Numbered from the stretch's first letter, positions 11,555 to 19,679 are shown. The stretch: 64,000 bases of DNA from Streptomyces albireticuli (GCF_021228125.1 NZ_JAJQQS010000011.1:124001-188000), one strand, 5' to 3'. Translations and numbers: made by a program. Notes: generated by a model not told the origin, from the letters alone.

Positions 11555-12625
11555 ATGGAGAGTGTCCGTGCCCGCGGCGGAGCCGCTGAAAGAAATCTTC
11601 GACTGCTGCCGAAGGCCCATCTGCACCTGCACTTCACGGGGTCCATGCGCCCGTCGACCATGCTGGAGCTGGCCGACAAGTACGGGGTGCACCTCCCCGA
11701 GGCCCTGAGCGGCGGCGAACCCCCGCGGCTGCGCGCCACGGACGAGCGCGGCTGGTTCCGGTTCCAGCGCCTCTACGACATCGCGCGGTCCTGCCTGCGC
11801 TCTCCCGAGGACATCCAGCGGCTGGTCCGCGAGGCCGCCGAGGAGGACGTCCGCGACGGCTCGGGGTGGCTGGAGATCCAGGTCGACCCCACCTCGTACG
11901 CCCCCCGGCTCGGCGGTCTGATCCCCGCGCTGGAGATCATCCTCGACGCGGTGGACAGCGCCTCCCGGGAGACCGGGCTGGGCATGCGCGTCCTCGTCGC
12001 CGCGAACCGCATGAAGCATCCCCTGGACGCCCGCACCCTGGCCCGTCTCGCGGTGCGGTACGCGGACCGCGGCGTGGTCGGCTTCGGCCTCTCCAACGAC
12101 GAGCGGCGCGGGCTCGCCCGTGACTTCGACCGCGCCTTCCAGATCGCCCGTGAGGGCGGTCTGCTGGCCGCGCCGCACGGCGGTGAGCTCTCGGGCCCGA
12201 GCAGCGTCCGGGACTGCCTGGACGACCTGCACGCGGGCCGCGTGGGCCACGGGGTGCGGGCCGCGGAGGACCCCCGGCTGCTGCGGAAGCTCGCGGAGCG
12301 CGGGGTGACCTGCGAGGTCTGCCCCGCGTCGAACGTGGCCCTGGGCGTCTACGAGAAGCCGTCGGACGTCCCGCTGCGCACCCTCTTCGACGCCGGCGTC
12401 CCGATAGCGCTGGGCGCGGACGACCCCCTGCTCTTCGGCTCCCGGCTCGCCGCGCAGTACGAGCTGGCCCGCGAGCACCACGGCTTCACGGACCCGGAGC
12501 TGGCGGAACTGGCCCGCCAGTCGATCCGGGGCTCGCGGGCCCCGGCGGACGTGCGGGCCCGGCTGCTGGGCGGCGTCGAGGAGTGGCTCGAGAACAGCCC
12601 GGCCGGGGGCACCTCCCAGCGGTAG
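11555..12625 (+). CDS. add: Adenosine deaminase family protein
   Basis: Zinc-dependent hydrolytic deamination of adenosine (or a related purine) to inosine. It has 356 residues with the amidohydrolase barrel motifs: metal ligands HLHLHFTGSMRP near residue 21, GLLAAPHGGELSGPSS (His/Glu), HAGRVGHG, the SNVALG loop and LGADDPLLFG near the C-terminus. The ATG at 11555 is preferred over an upstream ATG at 11531 that would add MLVRQDPG. The gene faces murB, with a shared terminator between. True adenosine specificity versus adenine or a modified nucleoside is not settled. Confidence 0.88.
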   Translation: MESVRARGGAAERNLRLLPKAHLHLHFTGSMRPSTMLELADKYGVHLPEALSGGEPPRLRATDERGWFRFQRLYDIARSCLRSPEDIQRLVREAAEEDVRDGSGWLEIQVDPTSYAPRLGGLIPALEIILDAVDSASRETGLGMRVLVAANRMKHPLDARTLARLAVRYADRGVVGFGLSNDERRGLARDFDRAFQIAREGGLLAAPHGGELSGPSSVRDCLDDLHAGRVGHGVRAAEDPRLLRKLAERGVTCEVCPASNVALGVYEKPSDVPLRTLFDAGVPIALGADDPLLFGSRLAAQYELAREHHGFTDPELAELARQSIRGSRAPADVRARLLGGVEEWLENSPAGGTSQR

Positions 12626-12675
12626 CTGGGGGAGTTTGAGGCCACCGCGCGGTAGCGCGGAACGGGGGCCCGGGG

Positions 12676-12701
12676 GCGGCTCCGCCGCGCGGCGGAGCCG
12701 C
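12676..12701. terminator. Bidirectional terminator between adenosine deaminase and murB
   Basis: Perfect 11-bp stem GCGGCTCCGCC / GGCGGAGCCGC, loop GCGC, between convergent genes. Confidence 0.7.
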
Positions 12702-12746
12702 GTATCGGATACCGCGGGAAGGGGCGGGCAGGGGAAAACCCCTCCC

Positions 12747-13808
12747 TTAGAGCGCCACGCCGACGGTCACCGGCTCGTTCACCAGCGTCACCCCGAACGC
12801 CGAACGGACCCCGTCCCGCACCTCGCGGGCAAGGGCGAGGAGATCCTCCGTCGTGGCCGCGCCCCGGTTCGTCAGCGCCAGCGTGTGCTTCGTGCTGATG
12901 CGCGCCGCCCCCGCCCCGTACCCCTTCGTGAAGCCAGCCTTGTCGATCAGCCACGCCGCCGACGTCTTGACCATGCCGTCCCCCGCCGGGAAGGCCGGCG
13001 GCGTGACATCGGGGCCGAGGCGCTCGGCCGCCTTCGCGAGGAACACCTCGTGCTCGGCCGTCGTGAGGATCGGGTTGGTGAAGAAGGACCCCGCCGACCA
13101 CGTGTCGTGGTCCTCGGCGTCGAGCACCATGCCCTTGCCCGCGCGCAGCTTCAGGACCGTCTCGCGGGCCGTCGCGGCGGGCACGCGGTCGCCGGCCTCG
13201 ACGCCGAGGGCGCGGGCCGTCTCGGGGTAGCGCAGCGGCGCGGAAAGGCCGTCCGCGTCCTCCAGCTCGAAGCGGACGCGGAGGACGACGTAGCGCGCGG
13301 GGTCCTGCTTGAAGCGGCTGTGGCGGTAGGAGAAGGCGCACTCGGCGTTGGTGAGGGTCACCGTCTCGCCGGTGCGGCGGTCGTAGGCGACGACCTCGGT
13401 GATGGTCTGGGAGACCTCCTGGCCGTACGCGCCCACGTTCTGGATGGGGGTGGCGCCGGCGGAGCCGGGGATGCCGGCGAGGCACTCGATGCCCGCGAGG
13501 CCAGCCTCGACGGTGCGGGCCACGGCGTCGGACCAGTTCTCGCCCGCGGCGAGTTCGAGGGCGGTGCCGTCGAGGGTGAGGCCGGTGGTGGCGATGTGCA
13601 GGGCGGTGCCGTCGAAGCCCTTGTCGGCGATGACGAGGTTGCTGCCGCCGCCGATGATCAGCAGCGGGGTGCCGTCCGCGTCGGCCTCGCGGACCGCCGC
13701 GACGACCTCGTCGTCGGTGACGGCGGTGACGAGCCGGGTGGCGGGGCCGCCGAGCCGGAAGGTGGTCAGGGGGGCGAGGGGGGCATCGTGGAGTTCCTGC
13801 ACGCGCAC
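12747..13808 (-). CDS. murB: UDP-N-acetylmuramate dehydrogenase
   Basis: FAD/NADPH enzyme reducing UDP-GlcNAc-enolpyruvate to UDP-MurNAc in peptidoglycan synthesis. It has 353 residues. The FAD-binding part includes TTFRLGGPATRLV, LLIIGGGSNLVIADKGFDG and GIECLAGIPGSAGATPIQNV. The catalytic region contains the Tyr-containing CAFSYRHSRFK (type I MurB) and the proton-donor serine in WSAGSFFTNPIL. It starts at one of two tandem GTG codons (13808 or 13802). The upstream gap holds a large inverted repeat. Confidence 0.95.
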   Translation of the reverse strand: MRVQELHDAPLAPLTTFRLGGPATRLVTAVTDDEVVAAVREADADGTPLLIIGGGSNLVIADKGFDGTALHIATTGLTLDGTALELAAGENWSDAVARTVEAGLAGIECLAGIPGSAGATPIQNVGAYGQEVSQTITEVVAYDRRTGETVTLTNAECAFSYRHSRFKQDPARYVVLRVRFELEDADGLSAPLRYPETARALGVEAGDRVPAATARETVLKLRAGKGMVLDAEDHDTWSAGSFFTNPILTTAEHEVFLAKAAERLGPDVTPPAFPAGDGMVKTSAAWLIDKAGFTKGYGAGAARISTKHTLALTNRGAATTEDLLALAREVRDGVRSAFGVTLVNEPVTVGVAL

Positions 13809-13893
13809 AAGGGTACGGGGAGCTCCGCCGGGGTCCGGGGGCGTGGTGCGGGCCGTGGCCCGGGCACTGCCGCGGCCGGGCGCCGGGGCCTCC

Positions 13894-13994
13894 GGGGGTG
13901 CCCCGGAATCGGATATTTACGGGCGGGAGCCGTTCCCGTAAGAGTGCTCCGAACCGCCGCCCGCAAATATCCGGCAGCATTCCGGGGCACCCCC
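13894..13994. repeat. ~101-bp imperfect palindrome upstream of murB
   Basis: Left arm GGGGGTGCCCCGGAAT, then GGATATTT and CGGGC; the right arm reads the same in reverse complement with a 5-nt insertion (GGCAGC in place of one base). The centre holds about 35 nt of less paired sequence. The TATTT cores are AT-rich islands in very GC-rich DNA. No coding frame is evident. Confidence 0.6.
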
Positions 13995-14054
13995 TGCGGC
14001 CCCGTCGCCCTCCGTTGTCGTTCCGCCGCGCGCCGGTGTCGTGTCCGGCATGCG

Positions 14055-14085
14055 TAAGGGGCGTCCGCCAGGCGGGCGCCCCTTA
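14055..14085 (-). terminator. Terminator after the hadA-hadB-like pair
   Basis: 15-bp stem TAAGGGGCGTCCGCC / GGCGGGCGCCCCTTA with one U-G pair, 20 nt beyond the stop at 14105. Confidence 0.7.
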
Positions 14086-14104
14086 CTGCTTGCCTGTCGG
14101 CCGG

Positions 14105-14536
14105 TTATGCGAGACGGACCACGGCGCGGGACATGCCCAGCACCTTCTGTCCGGCGCTCTTGACCAGGAGGTCGACGCGGACCGTGCGGGCCTCGTCGTC
14201 CTTCGCACCGATCTTGCCGCCGACCTCGATGACCGCGCCCTCGTCGTCGTTCGGCACGACGACCGGCTTGGTGAAGCGCACCCCGTACTCGACCAGGGCG
14301 CCCGGGTCGCCGGCCCAGTCGGTCACCACGCTGACGGCCTCGGCCATGGTGAACATGCCGTGCGCGATGACGTCCGGCAGTCCGACCTCCTTGGCGAACT
14401 TCTCGTTCCAGTGGATCGGGTTGAAGTCGCCGGAGGCGCCCGCGTAGCGCACCAGGTCGGCACGGGTCACCGGGAAGCTCCGGGCCGGCAGCTCCTGGCC
14501 GACCTCGACGTCGTCGAAGGAAATCCGGGCAGCCAT
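14105..14536 (-). CDS. MaoC family dehydratase (HadB-like)
   Basis: Hot-dog fold (R)-specific hydratase/dehydratase subunit, 143 residues. The hydratase-2 catalytic motif is present in SGDFNPIHWNEKFAKEVGLP (Asp and His), followed by VIAHGMFTMAEA. In mycobacteria the homologous HadB pairs with HadA to form the beta-hydroxyacyl-ACP dehydratase of FAS-II. The ATG at 14536 overlaps the hadA-like stop (TGATG), so the two subunits are translationally coupled. A role in fatty-acid dehydration is inferred from the family and the pair; streptomycete substrates are unproven. Confidence 0.85.
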   Translation of the reverse strand: MAARISFDDVEVGQELPARSFPVTRADLVRYAGASGDFNPIHWNEKFAKEVGLPDVIAHGMFTMAEAVSVVTDWAGDPGALVEYGVRFTKPVVVPNDDEGAVIEVGGKIGAKDDEARTVRVDLLVKSAGQKVLGMSRAVVRLA

Positions 14537-14988
14537 CACGCCTCCTCGGCCGCGCGGGCCACCAGCATCGTGTACGCGGTCACGACGTGCTCGCCGTGCT
14601 CGTCGTGGACGTCGCCGCGGACCGACACCAGGTCGTTGCCCGCCATGGACTTGATCGACTCGATGGTCGAGGTGACCGACAGGCGGTCGCCCGCGCGGAC
14701 CGGGCGGCTGTAGGCGAACTTCTGGTCGCCGTGCACCACGCGGCTGTAGTCCAGGCCCAGCTGCGGGTCCTGGACGACGCGCTCGGCGGCCCGGAACGTG
14801 ATGGCGAACACAAAGGTGGGCGGGGCGATCACATCGGGGTGACCGAGCGCCTTGGCGGCCTCGGGGTCGGTGTACGCCGGATGGGCGTCACCCACGGCCT
14901 CGGCGAATTCGCGGATCTTCTCCCGGCCGACCTCGTACGGATCGGTGGCCGGATAGGTCCGTCCGACGAAGGACTGGTCGAGCGCCAT
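14536..14988 (-). CDS. MaoC-like dehydratase subunit (HadA-like, UPF0336)
   Basis: 150 residues, N-terminal hot-dog subunit of the HadAB type. It begins MALDQSFVGRTYPATDPYEV and contains REFAEAVGDAHPAYTDPEAA, a hot-dog core without the full catalytic Asp-His motif, as expected of the stabilising subunit. ATG start at 14988, coupled to the next gene. It lies downstream of rpmG in the conserved order tRNA-Thr, tRNA-Met, rpmG, hadA, hadB, murB. Confidence 0.85.
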   Translation of the reverse strand: MALDQSFVGRTYPATDPYEVGREKIREFAEAVGDAHPAYTDPEAAKALGHPDVIAPPTFVFAITFRAAERVVQDPQLGLDYSRVVHGDQKFAYSRPVRAGDRLSVTSTIESIKSMAGNDLVSVRGDVHDEHGEHVVTAYTMLVARAAEEA

Positions 14989-15038
14989 GGGCTCGTTACC
15001 TCCTGGCTGGACTTGTGCGGAAAAGGATGGGGATACGC

Positions 15039-15074
15039 CACGAGGCCGCCCCCAGGGATGGGGACGGCCTCGTG
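15039..15074 (-). terminator. Terminator after rpmG
   Basis: CACGAGGCCG / CGGCCTCGTG stem with an inner CCCC/GGGG extension, 14 nt after the rpmG stop. Confidence 0.65.
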
Positions 15075-15087
15075 AACGAGCCTGTCT

Positions 15088-15252
15088 TTATCGCGTCTCG
15101 CGGTGCGCGGTGTGAGCCTTGCAGCGAGGGCAGTGCTTCTTCATCTCAAGACGGTCCGGGTCATTACGCCGGTTCTTCTTGGTGATGTAGTTCCGCTCCT
15201 TGCACTCCACGCAGGCCAGCGTGATCTTCGGGCGGACGTCGGTGGCAGCCAC
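15088..15252 (-). CDS. rpmG: 50S ribosomal protein L33 (zinc-binding type)
   Basis: 54-residue ribosomal protein beginning VAATDVRPKITLACVECKER. It retains two CxxC pairs (CVEC, CPRC), so it is the zinc-containing (C+) version. The other chromosomal copy in streptomycetes is often zinc-free and Zur-regulated. GTG start at 15252. Two tRNA genes lie upstream in the same direction. Confidence 0.96.
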   Translation of the reverse strand: MAATDVRPKITLACVECKERNYITKKNRRNDPDRLEMKKHCPRCKAHTAHRETR

Positions 15253-15336
15253 GTGAGTGCTCCTTGACGGATGGACGGATGAACGCAGACAAGAGTAGCC
15301 GATCGGAGGACCGACCCCACAATCGGCTACTACATG

Positions 15337-15409
15337 TAGCGGTGACCGGACTTGAACCGGTGACACAGCGATTATGAGCCGCTTGCTCTACCGACTGAGC
15401 TACACCGCT
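15337..15409 (-). tRNA. tRNA-Met (CAT)
   Basis: 73 nt. Acceptor AGCGGTG / CACCGCT with discriminator A; anticodon loop CTCATAA. The Watson-Crick first acceptor pair and standard D-stem suggest an elongator rather than an initiator tRNA. Confidence 0.95.
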
Positions 15410-15458
15410 GTGATGCGGGAGAGATCCTCACCCGAAGGTGAGGACTCCCACACACCAG

Positions 15459-15531
15459 AGCCCCAATACGGAATCGAACCGTAGACCTTCTCCTTACCAT
15501 GGAGACGCTCTGCCGACTGAGCTATTGGGGC
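15459..15531 (-). tRNA. tRNA-Thr (GGT)
   Basis: 73 nt. Acceptor GCCCCAA / TTGGGGC, anticodon loop ATGGTAA (anticodon GGT), T-loop GGTTCGATTCC. 49 nt upstream of tRNA-Met and probably cotranscribed with it. Confidence 0.96.
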
Positions 15532-15725
15532 GAGCGAGGAAGACATTACACGGTTGGCCGCCGAAGGTGAAATCCGTATCCGGAGGCCACCCCATGGACC
15601 CCTTCCGGGCCCTCCGGCACCACACCGGTACGACTATTCGTCGCCTGCTCGAAGCCGATCCGAACGCGCCCTACGCTCGGAACACGCTGCGTGATCATGC
15701 ACGCCCCGGCCCCCGGAGGAGCGCG

Positions 15726-16997
15726 ATGCCCGACAGCCAGCCGCAGCCCCCGAAAAACCCCGGGGGCGACGCCACTCCGCCCGACGCGCCGCCCGGCGAC
15801 GGCGTCCTGCTGCTGTGCGGCGCCCGGCTCGCCGACGGCCGCACCGTGGACGTGCGCCTCAGCGACGGACGCATCGAGGCGGTCGGCACCGCGGGCAGCC
15901 TCGCCCCCGGGCCCCGGGTGGACCTCGGCGGCTATCTGCTGCTGCCCGCGCCCGCCGAGCCGCACGCCCACCCCGACACCGCGCTCACCGCGGACGCCGA
16001 GGGCCCGGCCCCGCACACCGCCCAGGACGTCCAGCGCCGCGCCACCGAGGCCGCCCTGCTCCAGCTCGGCCACGGCGCCACGGCGCTGCGCGCGCACGTC
16101 CGGATCGGCGACGTCCAGGGCCTGCGTTCCCTGGAGGCCGTGCTGCAGGCCCGGCGGGCGCTGCGCGGCCTCACGGACCTCGGCACGGTCGCCGTGCCCC
16201 GGCTGCTCACCGGCGCCGCCGGGGCCGACGGCCTGGCCATGCTGCGCGACGCCGTGAAGATGGGCGCGGCCGTGGGCGGCTGCCCCGACCTCGATCCGGA
16301 CCCGATCGGCTACGCCGAGCTCGCCCTCGGGGTGGCCGCCGAGCACGGCTGCCCCGTCGACCTGCACACGGACGCCGACGACCCGGCCCGGCTCGCCCGG
16401 CTCGCCGCCATGGCCGGCGGCCTGCGCCCCGGGGTCACCCTCGGCCCCTGCGGCGGCCTGGCCCGGATGCCGTACGAGCCCGCCGCCCGGGCCGCCGAGC
16501 GGCTCGCGGCGGCCGGGGTGACGGTGGCGTGCCTGCCGCAGGGTGACTGCGGCACGCTCGAACAGCGGGGAGCGCGGGTCTCCACCTGCGCGCCGGTCCG
16601 GCTGCTGCGCGCCGCCGGGGTGCGGGTGACGGCGGGCAGCGGCGCGCTGCGGGACGCGGCCAACCCCGTGGGCCGGGGCGACCCGCTGGAGGCCGCGTTC
16701 CTGCTGGCCTCGCGCGGTGAGCTGCGCCCGGACGAGGCGTACGAGGCGGTGAGCGGGCGGGCGCGGGCGGCGATGGGGCTGCCGGAGGTCCGGGTGGAGG
16801 CGGGCTTCCCCGCGGAGCTGCTGGCCGTGCGCGGCGAGCGGATCGAGGGGGTGCTCTCGCTGGCGTACAGCCGTCTGGTGGTCCACCGCGGCCGGGTGGT
16901 GGCCCGGACGAGCGCGGTGCGCGAGTACTGCGACACCTCGGCCGCGGCCGCCCTGGAGCTGCCCCGGCAGTCCTCGCGCGGCGGCGAGCCGTCCTGA
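15726..16997 (+). CDS. Amidohydrolase-superfamily protein, CodA-like, with degraded active site
   Basis: 423 residues with the fold of cytosine deaminase-like amidohydrolases: an N-terminal urease-like strand region, the metal-binding HxH (LPAPAEPHAHPDTALT, near residue 80), and VDLHTDADDP corresponding to DVHCDE of E. coli CodA. Other key positions are changed: the catalytic Glu is Ala (HTDA), the third metal His (SHTTA in CodA) is replaced in LGPCGGLA, and the metal/catalytic Asp is Gly (GSGALRDAA against GHDDVFDP). This is probably a non-catalytic paralogue or an enzyme with altered chemistry. Strong GGAGGAG ribosome site before the ATG. Confidence 0.8.
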   Translation: MPDSQPQPPKNPGGDATPPDAPPGDGVLLLCGARLADGRTVDVRLSDGRIEAVGTAGSLAPGPRVDLGGYLLLPAPAEPHAHPDTALTADAEGPAPHTAQDVQRRATEAALLQLGHGATALRAHVRIGDVQGLRSLEAVLQARRALRGLTDLGTVAVPRLLTGAAGADGLAMLRDAVKMGAAVGGCPDLDPDPIGYAELALGVAAEHGCPVDLHTDADDPARLARLAAMAGGLRPGVTLGPCGGLARMPYEPAARAAERLAAAGVTVACLPQGDCGTLEQRGARVSTCAPVRLLRAAGVRVTAGSGALRDAANPVGRGDPLEAAFLLASRGELRPDEAYEAVSGRARAAMGLPEVRVEAGFPAELLAVRGERIEGVLSLAYSRLVVHRGRVVARTSAVREYCDTSAAAALELPRQSSRGGEPS

Positions 16998-17055
16998 GGC
17001 CGGTCGTGCCGCGCGGCCCCCTGGCGGTGCGCGGCACAGCGCGTACGGTCGGATC

Positions 17056-17712
17056 ATGCGCATTGTCATCGCGGGTGGACATGGTCGGATCGCGCTGAGG
17101 CTGGAGCGGTTGCTCGCCGGGCGCGGGGACGAGGTCGCGGGCGTCATCCGGCGGCCGGCACAGGCGGGGGCCCTGCTGGCCGCGGGTGCCGAGCCGGTGG
17201 TGTGCGACCTGGAGTCGGCGGCGGTCGGCGACCTCGTACGGCACCTGGAGTCCGCCGACGCGGCCGTCTTCGCGGCCGGCGCCGGACCGGGCAGCGGCAT
17301 CGAGCGCAAGGACACCGTGGACCGGGGCGCGGCGGCCCTCTTCGCGGACGCGGCGGAGGCGGCCGGGGTGCGGCGCTTCGTCGTCGTCTCCTCCATGGGC
17401 GCCGACCGCGAGCCTCCGGAGGGTACGGATCCGGTCTTCGCCGCCTATCTGCGGGCCAAGGGCGCCGCGGACGCGGACGTACGCTCACGGGCCGGTCTGG
17501 ACTGGACGATCCTGCGGCCCGGCAGGCTCACGGACGACCCCGGGACGGGCCTGGTGCGGCTGGCGGAGGCCACGGGCCGGGGCGCCGTGTCCCGCGACGA
17601 CGTCGCGGCCGTCCTGGCGGCCCTGCTGGCCGAGCCGGGCACGGCGGGCCGGACCCTGGAGCTGATCGGGGGCGACACGCCGGTGGCGGAGGCCGTGAAA
17701 GCCGTTGCCTAG
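17056..17712 (+). CDS. NAD(P)H-binding protein, atypical SDR (YwnB/NmrA-like)
   Basis: 218 residues. The N-terminal dinucleotide motif MRIVIAGGHGRIALRLERLL (GxxGxxA variant) is followed by VVVSSMGADREPP and LDWTILRPGRLTDDPGTG, typical of short atypical SDR proteins of the SDR_a5 type that lack the YxxxK catalytic pair. Cytoplasmic; substrate unknown. It is read in the same direction as the preceding gene with a 58-nt gap. Confidence 0.85.
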   Translation: MRIVIAGGHGRIALRLERLLAGRGDEVAGVIRRPAQAGALLAAGAEPVVCDLESAAVGDLVRHLESADAAVFAAGAGPGSGIERKDTVDRGAAALFADAAEAAGVRRFVVVSSMGADREPPEGTDPVFAAYLRAKGAADADVRSRAGLDWTILRPGRLTDDPGTGLVRLAEATGRGAVSRDDVAAVLAALLAEPGTAGRTLELIGGDTPVAEAVKAVA

Positions 17713-17800
17713 GGCCGGGGCGTTTCCGGCGGCCTGATCCGTCCGTACGTGCCGCAGATCACATGACCGTCCGGCTTCGGGGGCTTCCCCGGACAACACA

Positions 17801-17830
17801 GAAGGCCCTCTCCGTAAGGAGAGGGCCTTC
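17801..17830 (-). terminator. Terminator after tRNA-Tyr
   Basis: Perfect 13-bp stem GAAGGCCCTCTCC / GGAGAGGGCCTTC with loop GTAA, beginning 6 nt from the tRNA 3' end. Confidence 0.75.
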
Positions 17831-17835
17831 ACATG

Positions 17836-17917
<82 letters not shown>

Positions 17918-18104
17918 AAGGGTTGCCGCCTCGGATTCCACCTTGCGGTGGTGCTCCGTGGCAACGACGTAAACCATACCCGATGACCTGGGGTGGTCCG
18001 CCACTCGATTCCTCACCGCTCACCGGCCCCCCGGGTGGCTAGGCTGGCGGGGCGGCACCCCGGCCGCACCCCTGATGGATCTACGTACGAGGAGCCAACT
18101 CAAT

Positions 18105-18593
18105 ATGGCCGACTCCAGTTTCGACATCGTCTCGAAGGTCGAGCGGCAGGAGGTCGACAACGCCCTCAACCAGGCCGCCAAGGAAATCTCGCAGCGCTAC
18201 GACTTCAAGGGCGTCGGCGCCTCGATCGAGTGGTCCGGCGAGAAGATCGAGATGCGGGCCAACTCCGAGGAGCGCGTGAAGGCCGTTCTCGACATCTTCG
18301 AGACCAAGCTGATCAAGCGCGGTATCTCGCTGAAGTCCCTGGACGCGGGCGAGCCGCAGCCCTCCGGCAAGGAGTACAAGCTCTTCGCCTCGATCGAGGA
18401 GGGCATCTCGCAGGAGAACGCGAAGAAGGTCGCCAAGATCATTCGCGACGAGGGCCCGAAGGGCGTCAAGGCGCAGGTCCAGGGTGACGAGCTGCGCGTC
18501 AGCTCCAAGAGCCGCGACGACCTCCAGGCGGTCCAGGCCCTCCTCAAGGGCAAGGACCTGGACTTCGCGATCCAGTTCGTCAACTACCGCTAG
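18105..18593 (+). CDS. YajQ family cyclic di-GMP-binding protein (UPF0234)
   Basis: 162 residues, full length for the YajQ family. N-terminus MADSSFDIVSKVERQEVDNA, followed by ISQRYDFKGVGASIEWSGEK; C-terminus LLKGKDLDFAIQFVNYR. YajQ proteins bind nucleic acid or cyclic di-GMP in other bacteria; the role in Streptomyces is unknown. The ATG at 18105 has GAGGAG upstream. A hairpin at about 18627-18664 separates it from the convergent yccF fragment. Confidence 0.93.
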   Translation: MADSSFDIVSKVERQEVDNALNQAAKEISQRYDFKGVGASIEWSGEKIEMRANSEERVKAVLDIFETKLIKRGISLKSLDAGEPQPSGKEYKLFASIEEGISQENAKKVAKIIRDEGPKGVKAQVQGDELRVSSKSRDDLQAVQALLKGKDLDFAIQFVNYR

Positions 18594-18626
18594 TCCGCCG
18601 TGCCGCGAGGCGGCCAGGCACGCAGT

Positions 18627-18664
18627 GAGGGCGTTTCACCGGGAGTTGTCCGGTGGGGCGCCCT
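18627..18664. terminator. Terminator between yajQ and the yccF fragment
   Basis: Nested inverted repeat GAGGGCG...ACCGG / CCGGT...CGCCCTC with a short loop, 33 nt after the yajQ stop and 36 nt beyond the yccF stop. Confidence 0.6.
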
Positions 18665-18700
18665 CGCGGCGTTCAAGGGGCCGTGGCGCGGCCCCTGTTG

Positions 18701-18990
18701 TCAGCGGGTGGCGAAGGGGCGGTCCGTCGGGACGATTTCCCGGCCCAGCGGCATGAGCGAGATCGGCACCAGCTTGAAGTTGGCGATGCCGAGGGGGATA
18801 CCGATGATCGTGACGCACAGGGCGATGCCCGTGACGATGTGGCCCAGCGCCAGCCACCATCCGGCGAAGACGAACCAGATGACGTTGCCGAGCAGCGAAC
18901 CGGCCCCGGCGTCCCGCCTCTCCACCGTCGTCCGGCCGAAGGGCCACAGGGCGAAGGAAGCGATCCGGAAGGACGCGATGCCCCAGGGGA
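18701..18990 (-). pseudogene. yccF: yccF 3' fragment, chromosomal half left of the integrated element
   Basis: Encodes the C-terminal ~96 residues of a YccF-domain membrane protein, from the Pro of IPWGIASFRIASFALWPFG to PTDRPFATR, closely matching the intact copy at 19191-19583. The gene is cut at 18988-18990 where the element begins. The missing 5' part lies at 31204-31310 on the far side of the element. The coding sequence itself shows no other damage, so excision should restore an intact gene. Confidence 0.85.
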
Positions 18991-18998
18991 TCGTTGCG
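18981..18998. other. attL (left attachment junction)
   Basis: The yccF reading frame is continuous up to 18990 (CCCCAGGGGA), after which element sequence (TCGTTGCGG) begins. The bases shared with the right junction are only GGA at 18988-18990, consistent with a serine recombinase crossover at a central dinucleotide. Confidence 0.8.
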
Positions 18999-19074
18999 GC
19001 AGGAGCAGGATCACGCAGGAAGCCGCATCAGGTTCAAGCTCTCCCTATAGACGGAGGTCAGCGCCCTGATACGC

Positions 19075-19109
19075 CACTGAGGCCGGGAGCCCTTCTCCCG
19101 GCCTCAGTG
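19075..19109. terminator. Terminator inside the left end of the element
   Basis: Perfect 15-bp inverted repeat CACTGAGGCCGGGAG / CTCCCGGCCTCAGTG with a 5-nt loop. It lies between attL and the 3' end of the element's yccF, and in the circular form it would also lie just past the extended integrase stop at 19069. Confidence 0.75.
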
Positions 19110-19190
19110 CTACGCCGACGCCCTCACGCCCCTGGTCTGACCGCGCACCGCCCGGTCAGACACTCAGGCCATCGGCTCACCTTTGGTGAC

Positions 19191-19583
19191 TCACCGACTG
19201 GCGAACGGGTGGTCCGTCGGGACGATCTCCCGGCCCAGCGGCATGAGCGAGATCGGGATCAGCTTGAAGTTCGCGATGCCCAGGGGAATACCGATGATCG
19301 TCACGCACAGGGCGATACCCGTGAAGATGTGGCCCAGCGCTAGCCACCAGCCCGCGAACACGAACCAGATGACGTTCCCCAGCAGCGACCCCGCGCCGGC
19401 GTCCCGCCTCTCCACCGTCGTCCGGCCGAAGGGCCACAAGGCGAAGCCCGCGATGCGCAGGGAGGCAATGCCAAAGGGAATGGTCACGATCAAGACGAAG
19501 CAGATCAGGGCCGCCACGACGTAGCCGAGCGCCATCCAGAGTCCGCAGAGGACTAGCCAGATGACATTAAGGATGAACCTCAT
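19191..19583 (-). CDS. yccF: YccF domain-containing inner-membrane protein (element-borne intact copy)
   Basis: 130 residues with two YccF repeats. Each has a hydrophobic segment (LNVIWLVLCGLWMALGYVVA; LGNVIWFVFAGWWLALGHIF) followed by a TIPFGIA / IIGIPLGIANF motif and LWPFGR / LMPLGRE. Likely four membrane segments; function unknown. The start at 19583 (MRFILNVIW) matches the chromosomal fragment. It replaces the host gene disrupted by the insertion. Its first ~125 nt and 51 nt of upstream DNA are nearly identical to the chromosomal 5' fragment, whereas the 3' part differs at roughly one base in eight, mostly silently. Confidence 0.88.
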   Translation of the reverse strand: MRFILNVIWLVLCGLWMALGYVVAALICFVLIVTIPFGIASLRIAGFALWPFGRTTVERRDAGAGSLLGNVIWFVFAGWWLALGHIFTGIALCVTIIGIPLGIANFKLIPISLMPLGREIVPTDHPFASR

Positions 19584-19679
19584 AAAAACAGCCTCCCACG
19601 CGAAACAGCTCCTAGCGAGAGGGACGACCGCGGGTGGACTCACGGTTGCCCTGACCTTCCGCTGACCGGCGCAAGGCTC

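Noticed and set aside
9910..11739. 609-codon antisense frame over the aminotransferase and adenosine deaminase genes
   Set aside because: Opposite strand of two clear enzymes with intact motifs; composition typical of a GC shadow.
15337..15409. Initiator tRNA-fMet
   Set aside because: The first acceptor pair is a Watson-Crick pair, unlike the mismatched 1-72 of initiator tRNAs; called an elongator tRNA-Met.
18600..19343. Frames antisense to the two yccF copies
   Set aside because: They mirror yccF; only the minus-strand frames show the membrane protein motifs shared by both copies.
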